From positions 1 to 64,000 of the forward strand of contig JAIQGL010000028.1 of assembly GCA_020072585.1 (NCBI GenBank): a DNA stretch of 64,000 nt, written 5' to 3'. Under the pieces are notes generated by a model. It ran no database searches and was not told where the DNA came from. It saw only the letters and a program-made list of their open reading frames with translations. This stretch comes from Terriglobia bacterium (GTDB lineage Bacteria > Acidobacteriota > Terriglobia > Terriglobales > Acidobacteriaceae). The translations under genes and the position numbers were made by a program. The first letter of the stretch is position 1. Each line of letters starts with the position of its first letter. Of this stretch, positions 8,935-17,100 are shown piece by piece.

Positions 8935-9935
8935 AGCTTGGCCGTCGCGGGTGGTTGCGCATCGGTTGGGCCTTGCTACCCATTGCCTTCGTGGCCGTCG
9001 GAGTTCCTTTGTATATGACGAGCATGCCCGGAAGATCCTTTTCCGGGGCGCTTCTTCCGCTCTCCGCTGAAGAATCCCAGATTAAAGCGAACCTCAACCA
9101 GCACGTTAACTATCTGGCCGGTGCCATCGGCGAGCGCAACGTTATCGCCTACGAACCCCTGCAGAAAACGGCACAATACATAGAAGACGACTTCAAGAAA
9201 CTCGGGTACACGGTTCAGTCACAGGAATACGTGGTGCAGATGAGGAAGGTGCGGAACATCATCGCGGAAATTCGCGGTGGCGCCCGCGCGAATGAGATCG
9301 TCGTGATCGGTGCGCACTATGACACGGTTTACGACTGTCCCGGCGCCGACGACAACTCGAGCGGCGTGGCAGCGCTGCTGGAGCTCGCCCGGCTGCTCAA
9401 AACATCGCATCCCGCACGCACGGTCCGGTTCGTGGCTTTTGTCAATGAAGAACCTCCGTGGTTTCAAACGGAGGACATGGGCAGCCTGGTCTATGCAGTG
9501 CAGGCACATAAGCTGAAAGAAAATATTGTGGCCGCAGTCTCGCTTGAGACCATCGGCATGTACTCTGACGTTGAAGGCAGCCAGCAATATCCTCAAGGCT
9601 TCAAATCGCTCTTCCCATCCCGGGGGAATTTCATTGCGTTTATCGGTGATCTTTCCTCCCATGCTCTGGTGCGCGATGCGGTTCGTTCTTTTAGATCGGC
9701 GGCGCAGGTTCCTTCAGAAGGTAGCTCCGTTCCTGCCTTGATCCCCGGCGTCGGTTGGTCTGACCACTAGTCTTTCTGGCAGGAAGGCTATCCCGCGATC
9801 ATGGTCACAGACACCGCGCCCTTCCGGAATCCGAACTACCATCGCCCTACTGACATGCCTGGCACTCTTGATTATGAACGGATGGCAAGAGTCGTCCACG
9901 GACTGGTAAGAGTCGCGACTGATCTGGGAAAATAA
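8931..9935 (+). pseudogene. M28-family metallopeptidase interrupted by an amber codon
   Basis: Residues 1-279 read as a membrane-anchored or secreted M28 zinc peptidase: an N-terminal hydrophobic segment, then HYDTVYDCPGADDNSSG (metal His and Asp), NEEPPW (Glu pair), ETIGMYSD and PGVGWSDH with the last metal His. TAG at 9768-9770 then stops the frame. Translation in the same frame continues SFWQEGYPAIMVTDTAP and RNPNYHRPTDMPGTLDYERM to TAA at 9933-9935, exactly the conserved family C-terminus. The family normally has SDHWxFW, so the TAG most likely replaces a Trp codon (TGG to TAG). The intact product would be 334 residues. It may be a recent nonsense mutation, a sequencing error, or readthrough. 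Confidence 0.85.
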
Positions 9936-10198
9936 CTGACCTTTTGCTGCCCGTGCCTGGCACCCACCTTTTCCCGTGTTCCCTTTTACTCACCGTATGT
10001 GGGTGCTCCCTCGCCTGCGCAAAAACTTAAAAGAGGACCCGGGTTTCTATCTTCGTGGATCATCCTCTCCCATTACGGGAACCACAATGGTGGAAATTGA
10101 GGTGAAAGTATTGAATCAGAGAATAATTCTTTTTAAGCTCCTGATCTTGATGAAGAGCGGTGTTAGGGAGTTATTCACTTAAGAAAAGGAGCAAATCA

Positions 10199-10360
10199 AT
10201 GTCAGAACAAATCATGTCGAACCGAGTGCTGAATCGCATGGGGGCCCGTGAGTTGACGCCTGAAGAAGTTCAGCACGTCGCGGGTGGAACAACTGGATGT
10301 CAGGGCACCTCGCTTCACAAAAATGGTCCCATAGTCGACGTCTTATGCGATCCCAGCTAA
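10199..10360 (+). CDS. small double-glycine leader peptide, bacteriocin- or RiPP-like
   Basis: A 53-residue peptide starting at ATG 10199, with AAAGGAG at 10185-10191 (7-nt spacing), a strong ribosome-binding site. The leader part ends with RELTPEEVQHVAGG, matching the double-glycine leaders cleaved by C39 peptidase/ABC exporters. The remaining core is about 23 residues and starts TTGCQGTSLHKNGP, with two cysteines and a DPS end. No exporter, C39 peptidase or modifying enzyme lies within the window, so it is an orphan. A hairpin terminator follows at 10369-10397. Function (antimicrobial, signal, other) is inferred only from the leader. Confidence 0.65.
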   Translation: MSEQIMSNRVLNRMGARELTPEEVQHVAGGTTGCQGTSLHKNGPIVDVLCDPS

Positions 10361-10368
10361 TAAACCAT

Positions 10369-10397
10369 GGGCTGCCGGGTTCGCAAGACGGCAGCCC
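10369..10397 (+). terminator. hairpin after the leader-peptide gene
   Basis: GGGCTGCCG (10369-10377) pairs with CGGCAGCCC (10389-10397) across an 11-nt loop. The T tail is weak (GATTTGTCC), so termination may be partial. Between here and 10728 I see no further gene. Confidence 0.55.
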
Positions 10398-10728
10398 CGA
10401 TTTGTCCCGCCCTGGCGAGAAGACGCGCGAACATCAATCGCTCACAAAGGCTGTGCTGTGGAAGAGATCCTAAGTGAGTTGCTGGGAAACGCGAAAACAA
10501 AATGATAGTGAAAATGTTCTGTATAAATGAGCTACTGCTTCCTCTTGACTACCGCTTCCACATACTTCTTGAACTTTAATCTGCTTCCCGTCAGGCGGAT
10601 GTGTGTTAACCGTCACAGACAACCCAGCATTTTTAGCACAGCATCACTCAAGGAATAAACTCCCCGGCATGCGCGTTTTTGCTCGGGATGTTCGTAGCCG
10701 TTCCATTTACAACGCGCAGGAGGTTGTT

Positions 10729-11595
10729 ATGAGGTTTCCTCGCCTGTCTGAAGCAACATGCGTTGCTCCGCGGCTCCAGATGCTAGCCATGAAAGCTGCT
10801 GTGCTGGCGCTCATACTGTTTGCGACAAGCTTTGTTGCCGCACAAACAGTGGTGAATCATGGCTCACAAAATCTTAGCTCACAAAAAGAGGAACATACTG
10901 CTCAACAAAAAGTGGGACCTATCATCTTCCAGGACTACTTCACTGACGGAAATGATAATGGCTGGGTCCAAATCAACCGCGCATGGCACGTGATCCTGGG
11001 ACACTATATCCAGGACGGCGACTATTTCCCTAACGCCCTGGGGCGGGGTGGTTATTCGTTGACTCATATAGGCGATAAGTCATGGCGCGACTATGTCATG
11101 TCGGCAACCTTCGATATTACGAATGCTCCCGGCCTGCCAAGTCCTGACGTGCACACGGCAAACTTCTTTGTGCGAACTCAGCGGTTTAAGCAGCCGGGCT
11201 TTGACGTGGGCTCGCCGAGCGGCGGAACATTCTATGAGGTTTCCATCTGGGCGAAAGGCGTTCTTGATCCCCGAACTGGTGGTGCAAACGTGCTTCCGGA
11301 GGGGCTTGTGATATTCGCCAAGTTCGTAAACGGCGTACAGGTTTTAAGGGTGGACAAGGAGCATTCCAACTCCGTCACTGGCACGAACTCCATTACGATC
11401 AAAGCGGCCGGAAAACGGATCCAGGTGTGGGCCAATGGCGAGCAGGTGGTGGACTTTACCGACCCGAAACCGATTCGTTTCGGCGGCATTGGGCTCTCTA
11501 CAACATGGGAAGCGGAGGTATGGTTTGACAACGTCATCGTTAACCGGGTCGATGGCCCCAGTCACCATGAGCACGAATTCCGCGACGACCACTGA
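10729..11595 (+). CDS. secreted jelly-roll (LamG/DUF1080-like) domain protein
   Basis: A 288-residue protein from ATG 10729, which has CAGGAGG at 10717-10723. The longer frame upstream has no such site. A signal peptide runs to about residue 38 (AAVLALILFATSFVAAQ). The mature part looks like a concanavalin-type beta-sandwich: FQDYFTDGNDNGWVQ, YVMSATFDITN, SIWAKGV, IQVWANGEQVVDFTDP, GGIGLSTTWEAEVWFDNVIV. This resembles the 3-keto-disaccharide hydrolase/LamG fold and suggests glycan or surface binding. It ends in a His/Asp-rich tail. It stands alone between the peptide gene and the ferredoxin gene. Confidence 0.65.
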   Translation: MRFPRLSEATCVAPRLQMLAMKAAVLALILFATSFVAAQTVVNHGSQNLSSQKEEHTAQQKVGPIIFQDYFTDGNDNGWVQINRAWHVILGHYIQDGDYFPNALGRGGYSLTHIGDKSWRDYVMSATFDITNAPGLPSPDVHTANFFVRTQRFKQPGFDVGSPSGGTFYEVSIWAKGVLDPRTGGANVLPEGLVIFAKFVNGVQVLRVDKEHSNSVTGTNSITIKAAGKRIQVWANGEQVVDFTDPKPIRFGGIGLSTTWEAEVWFDNVIVNRVDGPSHHEHEFRDDH

Positions 11596-11670
11596 TTACG
11601 TTGTGATCGCCCGCGGCGCGTTCCGCAAGAGGAGGGAAGCGGGGACAGACGCGATGCACGGAGAGTGGTT

Positions 11671-11698
11671 TTCAACTTCGCAACCGAACCGTTATACT
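11671..11698 (+). promoter_or_regulatory. sigma70-like promoter, possibly leaderless
   Basis: TTCAAC (11671-11676), 16 bp, TATACT (11693-11698). The next gene's ATG is at 11706, seven bases after the -10 box, so the transcript would start at or next to the ATG. No Shine-Dalgarno sequence precedes that ATG. Confidence 0.5.
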
Positions 11699-11705
11699 GT
11701 TTGCC

Positions 11706-12218
11706 ATGTCGGTCTTCAGCGATATCTTCGGTATTGCCAAAGGAATGTCCGTAACTCTGCGGGAGATGTTTTCTCCTACCATTGTTGAGGATTATCCCAA
11801 CAAGAAGCTGCCCAATGAGGGCGCGGTTTTTCAGGAGCGTTTTCGCGGACTGCACGAGTTGCAGCGCGACGAAAATGGCCTGGAAAAGTGCGTGGCCTGT
11901 TTCCTGTGCGCCGCCGCTTGCCCTTCGAACTGTATTTACATCGAGGCCGCCGAGAACACGGAAGAGAACCGCATCAGCGGCGCCGAGCGTTACGCCAAAA
12001 TCTACAACATTGACTACAACCGCTGCATTTTCTGTGGATATTGCGTCGAGGCCTGCCCCACGGACGCCATTACGCATGGCCACGGATTCAAGCTGGCGAC
12101 GTTCAACGCCAGCAACCTGGTCTATCGCAAAGAGGCGCTTCTGGTGCCGATACCAGCCAACGCCGGCAAGCCGCTTGAGCCGCAGGAACCGGTGATGGTC
12201 CCGGAAAAAAGAGCCTAG
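11706..12218 (+). CDS. NuoI-like 2[4Fe-4S] ferredoxin
   Basis: A 170-residue protein with two clusters of four cysteines, CVACFLCAAACPSNC and CIFCGYCVEACPTDA, in the NuoI arrangement, plus the typical N-terminal KGMSVTLREMFSPTIVEDYP and C-terminal region after YRKEALLVP. NuoI carries two 4Fe-4S clusters in the peripheral arm of complex I. No other nuo gene is nearby, so it is either a stray copy or serves another redox partner. The gene's stop abuts one arm of a long inverted repeat. Confidence 0.85.
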   Translation: MSVFSDIFGIAKGMSVTLREMFSPTIVEDYPNKKLPNEGAVFQERFRGLHELQRDENGLEKCVACFLCAAACPSNCIYIEAAENTEENRISGAERYAKIYNIDYNRCIFCGYCVEACPTDAITHGHGFKLATFNASNLVYRKEALLVPIPANAGKPLEPQEPVMVPEKRA

Positions 12219-12343
12219 AAATTGGTAATTGAGTATTTTGGTAAATGAGTAAATTTAAGAGCTCAGGGTAACAGGTGTTGTGCTTCGCAAGATTCTGCTG
12301 GGTTTCATTTACCCATTTACCAAATTACTCAATTACCAAATTT
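12219..12343. repeat. 36-bp inverted repeat filling a convergent junction
   Basis: The arm at 12219-12254 (contains ATTGGTAATTGAGTATTTTG) and the arm at about 12308-12343 (contains TTACCAAATTACTCAATTAC) are reverse complements except for two substitutions and a 1-bp indel, with about 53 bp between them. The left arm begins right after the ferredoxin stop and the right arm ends 4 bp before the SDR stop. It is AT-rich, unlike typical terminators, but could form a long hairpin in either transcript. The shorter related text GCAATTGGTAATTAGCC occurs near 757-773. Confidence 0.85.
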
Positions 12344-12347
12344 GTCT

Positions 12348-13064
12348 TCACGGTTTTCTCGTCGGCCGCAAAATTACCTCACTCGCAAATGCCTGCGCTC
12401 TTGATGTCACCAGCATCTCCACGGCGTGGGCCACGTCTTCCGGTATCAGCATTTTGTCCGGGCTCTTGCCTTCATGCGGAGAGAATTCCGTATACGTTGA
12501 GCCAGGGCAGATGACGCTGACGCGGATGTTGTGTCCGCGCAGCTCTTCGGCAACGGAATAAGTCAATCCGTTCAGCCCCCATTTGGAAGCTGAATAGGCG
12601 GCTCCATTGGGCAGCGCGTTCTTGCTGGCGATGGAGGAAATATTGATGATGTCGCCGCCACCGGCCGCAATCAGCATGGGCGCAAAACCGCGGACCATGT
12701 GAAACACGCCGCGAAGATTGGTGTTGAAGATTGCGTCCCATTTCTCGGCAGGCATCGTGTGCAGCGGGCCGCCAAACCAGCCCACACCCGCATTGTTGAT
12801 CAGAATATCCAGGCGGCCAGACGTCTTCTGGATTCTTTCCGCCAGCGCGGCCACGGAGTTCCAGTCAGCGACGTCACAAGCCATGGCTTCGCTTTGTCCT
12901 CCGGCCGAGCGGGCCAGCCCGGCTGTGTGTTGTAGGCGGGCCAGTGTGCGGCCGCAGACGATGGTGTTCGCGCCCAGGCTTGCCAACTTGATCGCTATTG
13001 CTGCGCCAATGCCCCGGCCGCCGCCGGTGACCAGGGCTGTTTTTCCATTCAGTATGTTTTTCAT
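12348..13064 (-). CDS. short-chain dehydrogenase/reductase (SDR)
   Basis: A 238-residue classical SDR: TGGGRGIG nucleotide-binding motif near residue 15, NNAGVGWFGG, the catalytic Ser in NISSIAS, YSASKWG with the catalytic Tyr and Lys, and VICPGS. Arg in VCGRTLARL suggests a preference for NADP(H). It is cytoplasmic, closest in style to 3-oxoacyl-ACP reductases or general ketone reductases; the substrate is unknown. AAGGA lies upstream of the ATG. It is convergent with the ferredoxin gene and divergent from the repeat-protein genes. Confidence 0.85.
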   Translation of the reverse strand: MKNILNGKTALVTGGGRGIGAAIAIKLASLGANTIVCGRTLARLQHTAGLARSAGGQSEAMACDVADWNSVAALAERIQKTSGRLDILINNAGVGWFGGPLHTMPAEKWDAIFNTNLRGVFHMVRGFAPMLIAAGGGDIINISSIASKNALPNGAAYSASKWGLNGLTYSVAEELRGHNIRVSVICPGSTYTEFSPHEGKSPDKMLIPEDVAHAVEMLVTSRAQAFASEVILRPTRKP

Positions 13065-13269
13065 ATTTCTTGCCGTCCTTTATTTAATGCGGGTATTCTC
13101 TAAAAGATTTCCTTAAATACATGTTTTTGGGCGGAACGTTTTGCTGGCCGTGGTGTCTAATTTGCGCAGAGACCGGCGGTTCTTGCCTTTGCGTATAGGG
13201 TAATCGATTTTTCGTTGTGGCGTTTTTTACGTGCGAAGGCACTGCTCAGGAAAAAGAAAGGGAAGATTC

Positions 13270-14565
13270 ATGCACAGATGGTCGGTGGCACTTGTGTTGT
13301 TCTTAGGCTTTGCGAACCTGGGTTTTGCTGCGGTCAGCGCTTTTGGGCCCGTAGAACCGGCAGCAGCGCAGCAAAAGGAAATCAAGGACCCCGCGGAATA
13401 CAACGCCTATATGTCTGCGTACAACATGGCTGATCCCGCAGCCAAGGGCGCTGCCATGGAGGCATTTGTTGCCCGGTATCCGGAAAGCGTGGTCAAGGTG
13501 GATGCCCTGGAGCAGGGGATGGCGGCTTACCAGCAGGCTGGCAACGTGCAGAAGCTGGAACAAGTTGCCCGGAAGCTTGTGGACGCTGATTTCGACAATG
13601 TCCGGCCGATTGCGATCCTTACCGTGCTGCTACGCACGCAGTTAACGCAAGGCGACAACTCAAAATTGACTGACCTGTGCAGCTATGCGCACAGGGGCGC
13701 TACTTTTCTGGCTTCCTGGTCCAAGCCTGAAAACCTGTCAGAGGCTGACTTTGCCATGCTTCGCAATCAGATGGCGGAAATTCTTTATGGCGGTTCAGGC
13801 TTGTGCAGTCTCAAGATGAAGGCCTATAACCTGTCTCGCGAGAATTATTTGAAGGCCCTGCAAATCAACCCCGGCGATCCGAGCAACAACTTTGAATTGG
13901 GCACGGCGGAGCTGGAAAACGATCCCATGGATGTTAATGGCTTCTGGTATCTCGCCAAAGCGGTCCGCCTGGAGCAGGGCCAGCATAACTCAGAGGCTGT
14001 GAAAAGCATTGCTGATTATGGCAAGTCAAAGTACCGGCGCTACCACGGCGGTGAAGACGGCTGGGAGCAGCTCCTGGCCTCCGCTGGTGATGGAAATTCA
14101 GTTCCGGCTGGCTTTGCGGCTTCCGTAAAAAAGGCGCCCTCGGAAGCGGAACAGGCATGCAACGCCGTACGCGATAATGCCTTCTCCGATCTTTCATTCG
14201 ATGACTGGGTGGTAGTGTTTCAGCATCGTGATGACTCACCCTGCAACCTTGAGGCTGCCAACAAAGTATGGGCGGCCATCCAGCAGCGGCAGGAGCACGG
14301 ACGGGCAAAGCTCAGATTTCAAGCGAAGGTGATTTCCAGCTCGCGCAACACCATGGGCGTGGCAATTGCTGACGAGCACCAAACGTCAGGCGAGATTGAT
14401 ATGGAAATCATCCTGGAGAAGCCCGTTGCCAACCCTCCGGCGCGTGGAACCATGGTGAATGTGATAGGCGTAATCACCAAGTACACACCGCGCCCATTTT
14501 TCTTTGAGATGGAAGAAGGCGAGTTCTCTTTGATAGGGGCAGGACCGAAGGGAAGCCGTCCTTAA
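13270..14565 (+). CDS. secreted TPR-like repeat protein, paralogue 1
   Basis: A 431-residue protein from ATG 13270, preceded by AAGGGAAG. It has a signal peptide (WSVALVLFLGFANLGFA), then KEIKDPAEYNAYMSAYN, DPAAKGAAMEAFVARYP, VDALEQGMAAYQQAGN and other helical-repeat text typical of TPR-like solenoids. A beta-rich C-terminal part (AKLRFQAKVISSSRN ... MVNVIGVITKYTPRPFFFEM) looks like a small OB-type fold. It shares all these blocks with the next gene, so the pair arose by duplication. Two cysteines (ACNAVRD ... SPCNLEA) may form a disulfide. No enzyme motif is seen; a periplasmic scaffold or binding role is inferred. Confidence 0.7.
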   Translation: MHRWSVALVLFLGFANLGFAAVSAFGPVEPAAAQQKEIKDPAEYNAYMSAYNMADPAAKGAAMEAFVARYPESVVKVDALEQGMAAYQQAGNVQKLEQVARKLVDADFDNVRPIAILTVLLRTQLTQGDNSKLTDLCSYAHRGATFLASWSKPENLSEADFAMLRNQMAEILYGGSGLCSLKMKAYNLSRENYLKALQINPGDPSNNFELGTAELENDPMDVNGFWYLAKAVRLEQGQHNSEAVKSIADYGKSKYRRYHGGEDGWEQLLASAGDGNSVPAGFAASVKKAPSEAEQACNAVRDNAFSDLSFDDWVVVFQHRDDSPCNLEAANKVWAAIQQRQEHGRAKLRFQAKVISSSRNTMGVAIADEHQTSGEIDMEIILEKPVANPPARGTMVNVIGVITKYTPRPFFFEMEEGEFSLIGAGPKGSRP

Positions 14566-14656
14566 GACTGCGGTTTGCAGGCGTTTGTAACGTGCACGGA
14601 TAACTATCATGAGACACTCTGCATCTGAGCAGTAAAGTGCCATTTTATGCTCAGGC

Positions 14657-14687
14657 TTGCCTAAAAGTGGGGTTAGTCTTTTATAAT
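14657..14687 (+). promoter_or_regulatory. promoter before paralogue 2
   Basis: TTGCCT (14657-14662), 19 bp, then a perfect TATAAT (14682-14687), about 105 bp before the ATG at 14793. The -35 spacing is slightly long. Confidence 0.45.
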
Positions 14688-14792
14688 CCGTGGCTCTAAG
14701 CTTTTTGCGGAAAAGACAGGCCCGAACGGGATGCGATTGACGAGCATCGGGCCCACCAATCTGGCAGAGATGGACTGAAGGAGCAAAACGCA

Positions 14793-16151
14793 ATGAAAAG
14801 AGTGCTTGTCACATTTGTGCTTGCGCTAACCACCGCCGCCCTGGGTCAGGGAGCTTCGCCTTCGCAACAGCCACCGGCCCAGCAGCCCGCGGCGACTGAT
14901 CAGCAGGCCAACACCCCCACCAGCCAAAAAGTAATTAAAGATCCGGCGGAGTACAACGCTTACATCACCGCCTTGAATACCACTGATCCCGCAGCCAAAG
15001 GGCAGGCCATGGAAGCCTTCATCGCCCAGTATCCCAACAGCATCGTCAAGATGGATGCTTTGGAGCAGGCTAGAGGCGCATACCAGCAGGCAAACAACCA
15101 GCAGAAAGTGGAGCAGATTGCCCGGCAGATCCTGCAGATCGATCCCGGCAATGTGTCCTCTCTGGCCATTGTGGTTTATATGGAGCGCCAGGGAATTAAG
15201 GACCAGCAGACCGGTGCCAAAGCGCGTGCCGATGCTGAGCGTGGGCTGCAGGAAGTGCCCAACATGAAAAAGCCTGAGGGCATGTCGGATGCAGACTTCG
15301 AAAAGATGCGCAATCAGGTGACCTCCATCTTTGCCGGCACTGCTGCTTTCGGCGCTTTGCAGCAACAGGATTATCCCGCTGCACGCAAGTTCTATGAGCA
15401 GGCATTGAAGATTGATCCGAGTGACATTGGCAACAACTACCAGATGTCCATCGCATTGCTCCAGTCGACCCCCATGGACGCTATTGGCTTCTGGTATGGC
15501 GCCAAGGCGCTGAGCATTGCACAGAGCCAGAATCCACAGGCATTCCAGGCCTGGTCGCCTTATTTCCTCTCAAAGTACAAGAAGTACCACGGCAATACGG
15601 ATGACTGGAACCAGCGGATAGCCGCAGCCGCAACGCAGACCGCTCCGCCGGCAGGTTTTGTCGCCAGCATTCCTCTGGCGCCCACGCCGTGCGATCTTGC
15701 CGCCCAGGCAGTCCAGCAGAGCGGCGCCGCGGATCTTTCTTACAGTGACTGGGAACTCGTGCTCTCCTGCCGTGATAAAACGCCGGCCAACAAAGACGCA
15801 GCCGAAAAGGTGTGGGCGTTCATCCAGGCGAAGGAAAAAAATGGCGAGGCCAAACTGAAGATTCCGGTCAAGGTCATCGCAGTTACTGATGCCAGTTCAA
15901 TGGATGTAGCTCTCAGCGAGGACAACCAGAAGGACAACAAAGCTGACATGCGCGTGGCCATGGAAAAACCGATGACCAAGCCGCCGGCTGTAGGCGCAAT
16001 GATCGACATCATCGGAGTCATCTCTGAATACGTGCCTGATCCGTTCATGTTCACCATGACGAAAGGCGACCTGCCGGTGGCAAAACCTGTGGCCAAGCCT
16101 CCAGCAAAAAAGGGCGCGGCAACCAAGCGTCCGGCGACCAAGAAGAAGTAG
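14793..16151 (+). CDS. secreted TPR-like repeat protein, paralogue 2
   Basis: A 452-residue protein with signal peptide (MKRVLVTFVLALTTAALGQG) and a Gln/Pro/Ala-rich spacer to about residue 50. The same blocks as its upstream paralogue follow: KVIKDPAEYNAYITALN, DPAAKGQAMEAFIAQYP, MDALEQARGAYQQANN, SKYKKYHGNTDDW, and a C-terminal beta part (AKLKIPVKVIAVTDA ... MIDIIGVISEYVPDPFMF). Unlike paralogue 1 it ends in a Lys/Pro/Ala-rich tail (about 25 residues). GAAGGAGC precedes the ATG. It has its own promoter-like sequence and terminator, so the two copies may be expressed separately. Confidence 0.7.
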   Translation: MKRVLVTFVLALTTAALGQGASPSQQPPAQQPAATDQQANTPTSQKVIKDPAEYNAYITALNTTDPAAKGQAMEAFIAQYPNSIVKMDALEQARGAYQQANNQQKVEQIARQILQIDPGNVSSLAIVVYMERQGIKDQQTGAKARADAERGLQEVPNMKKPEGMSDADFEKMRNQVTSIFAGTAAFGALQQQDYPAARKFYEQALKIDPSDIGNNYQMSIALLQSTPMDAIGFWYGAKALSIAQSQNPQAFQAWSPYFLSKYKKYHGNTDDWNQRIAAAATQTAPPAGFVASIPLAPTPCDLAAQAVQQSGAADLSYSDWELVLSCRDKTPANKDAAEKVWAFIQAKEKNGEAKLKIPVKVIAVTDASSMDVALSEDNQKDNKADMRVAMEKPMTKPPAVGAMIDIIGVISEYVPDPFMFTMTKGDLPVAKPVAKPPAKKGAATKRPATKKK

Positions 16152-16169
16152 TTCTCTACAGACAAAAAA

Positions 16170-16205
16170 GGAAGGCAGCCCATTTGCGGCTGCCTTTTTT
16201 ATTTT
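16170..16205. terminator. strong bidirectional-type terminator
   Basis: AAGGCAGCC (16172-16180) pairs with GGCTGCCTT (16188-16196), followed by a T-rich run on the plus strand and preceded by an A run that serves the minus strand. It lies between convergent genes. Confidence 0.9.
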
Positions 16206-16215
16206 GATTTTAGAG

Positions 16216-17013
16216 CTATTCCCCCAGCATCAGCCGTTGTACCGAATGTGCCTGTCCGGTAGCGCCGTCACAGCCGATTAATACCGCGCAGAAACGCGGA
16301 TCGCCTTTGGCCGCTTCAAAGCGTCCGGGCAGTCCGGTAAGAAAGCGTTGCAGCACCTGCTCTTTTTGCACGCCAATCACGCTGTCATATGGGCCGGTCA
16401 TGCCAACGTCAGTCTGATACGCGGTCCCATTCGGCAGGACCCTTGTGTCCGCGGTGGGCACATGCGTATGCGTTCCCAATACGGCGGTTACACGTCCGTC
16501 AAGATACCAGCCCATGGCGATCTTTTCTGAAGTTGCTTCCGCATGGAAATCGACAATCACAACCTTGCTCGTGATTTTTGCCAATAGCGCGTCGGCTTTG
16601 CGGAAAGGATCGTCAGAGTCGTGCATGAAGACCCGGCCTTGCAGATTGATCACGGCAAAACTCTGTCCCTGCTGTGTGGAGCCCTCATACAGGCCGACGC
16701 CGGGAACGCCTTCAGCATAATTGGCAGGACGCAACACCCGTCTTGCCCGCCCTTTCGGATCACCATTGGCTGAGTTGAAGTAGTCCACGATTTCGCGCTT
16801 GTCCCAGACATGGTTGCCGGTAGTGAGCACGTGGCATCCCAGGTCAAATAACTCGTCGGCAATGGCCGGGGTGACACCAAAGCCTCCGGCAGAATTTTCC
16901 GCGTTGGCAATCACCAGATCAACTTTGTTGGTCTCCACCACATGGCCCAGATGGTCGCGCACAATCTTGCGTCCCGGACTGCCGAAAATATCGCCTATGA
17001 AAAGAATCTGCAT
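16216..17013 (-). CDS. ymdB: YmdB-family metallophosphoesterase
   Basis: A 265-residue protein of the YmdB/TIGR00282 family, known as 2',3'-cyclic-nucleotide phosphodiesterases with a two-metal site. Seen motifs: GDIFGSPGR at the N-terminus, NAENSAGG, TTGNHVWD, DFHAEATSEK and GTHTHVPTADTR, all expected metal ligands. Length is as expected (about 260). It is cytoplasmic. In Gram-positives YmdB affects biofilm and RNA metabolism; the role here is not known. The next gene upstream on the same strand ends 87 bp away. Confidence 0.9.
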   Translation of the reverse strand: MQILFIGDIFGSPGRKIVRDHLGHVVETNKVDLVIANAENSAGGFGVTPAIADELFDLGCHVLTTGNHVWDKREIVDYFNSANGDPKGRARRVLRPANYAEGVPGVGLYEGSTQQGQSFAVINLQGRVFMHDSDDPFRKADALLAKITSKVVIVDFHAEATSEKIAMGWYLDGRVTAVLGTHTHVPTADTRVLPNGTAYQTDVGMTGPYDSVIGVQKEQVLQRFLTGLPGRFEAAKGDPRFCAVLIGCDGATGQAHSVQRLMLGE

Positions 17014-17100
17014 GGAACTTGAGATATTAACATCCCAGGGGGATGTGCCGTTTTGGCAATGCGATGAGCTGCGTTTCAGTGTGATCAGACCGTGCCGGAA

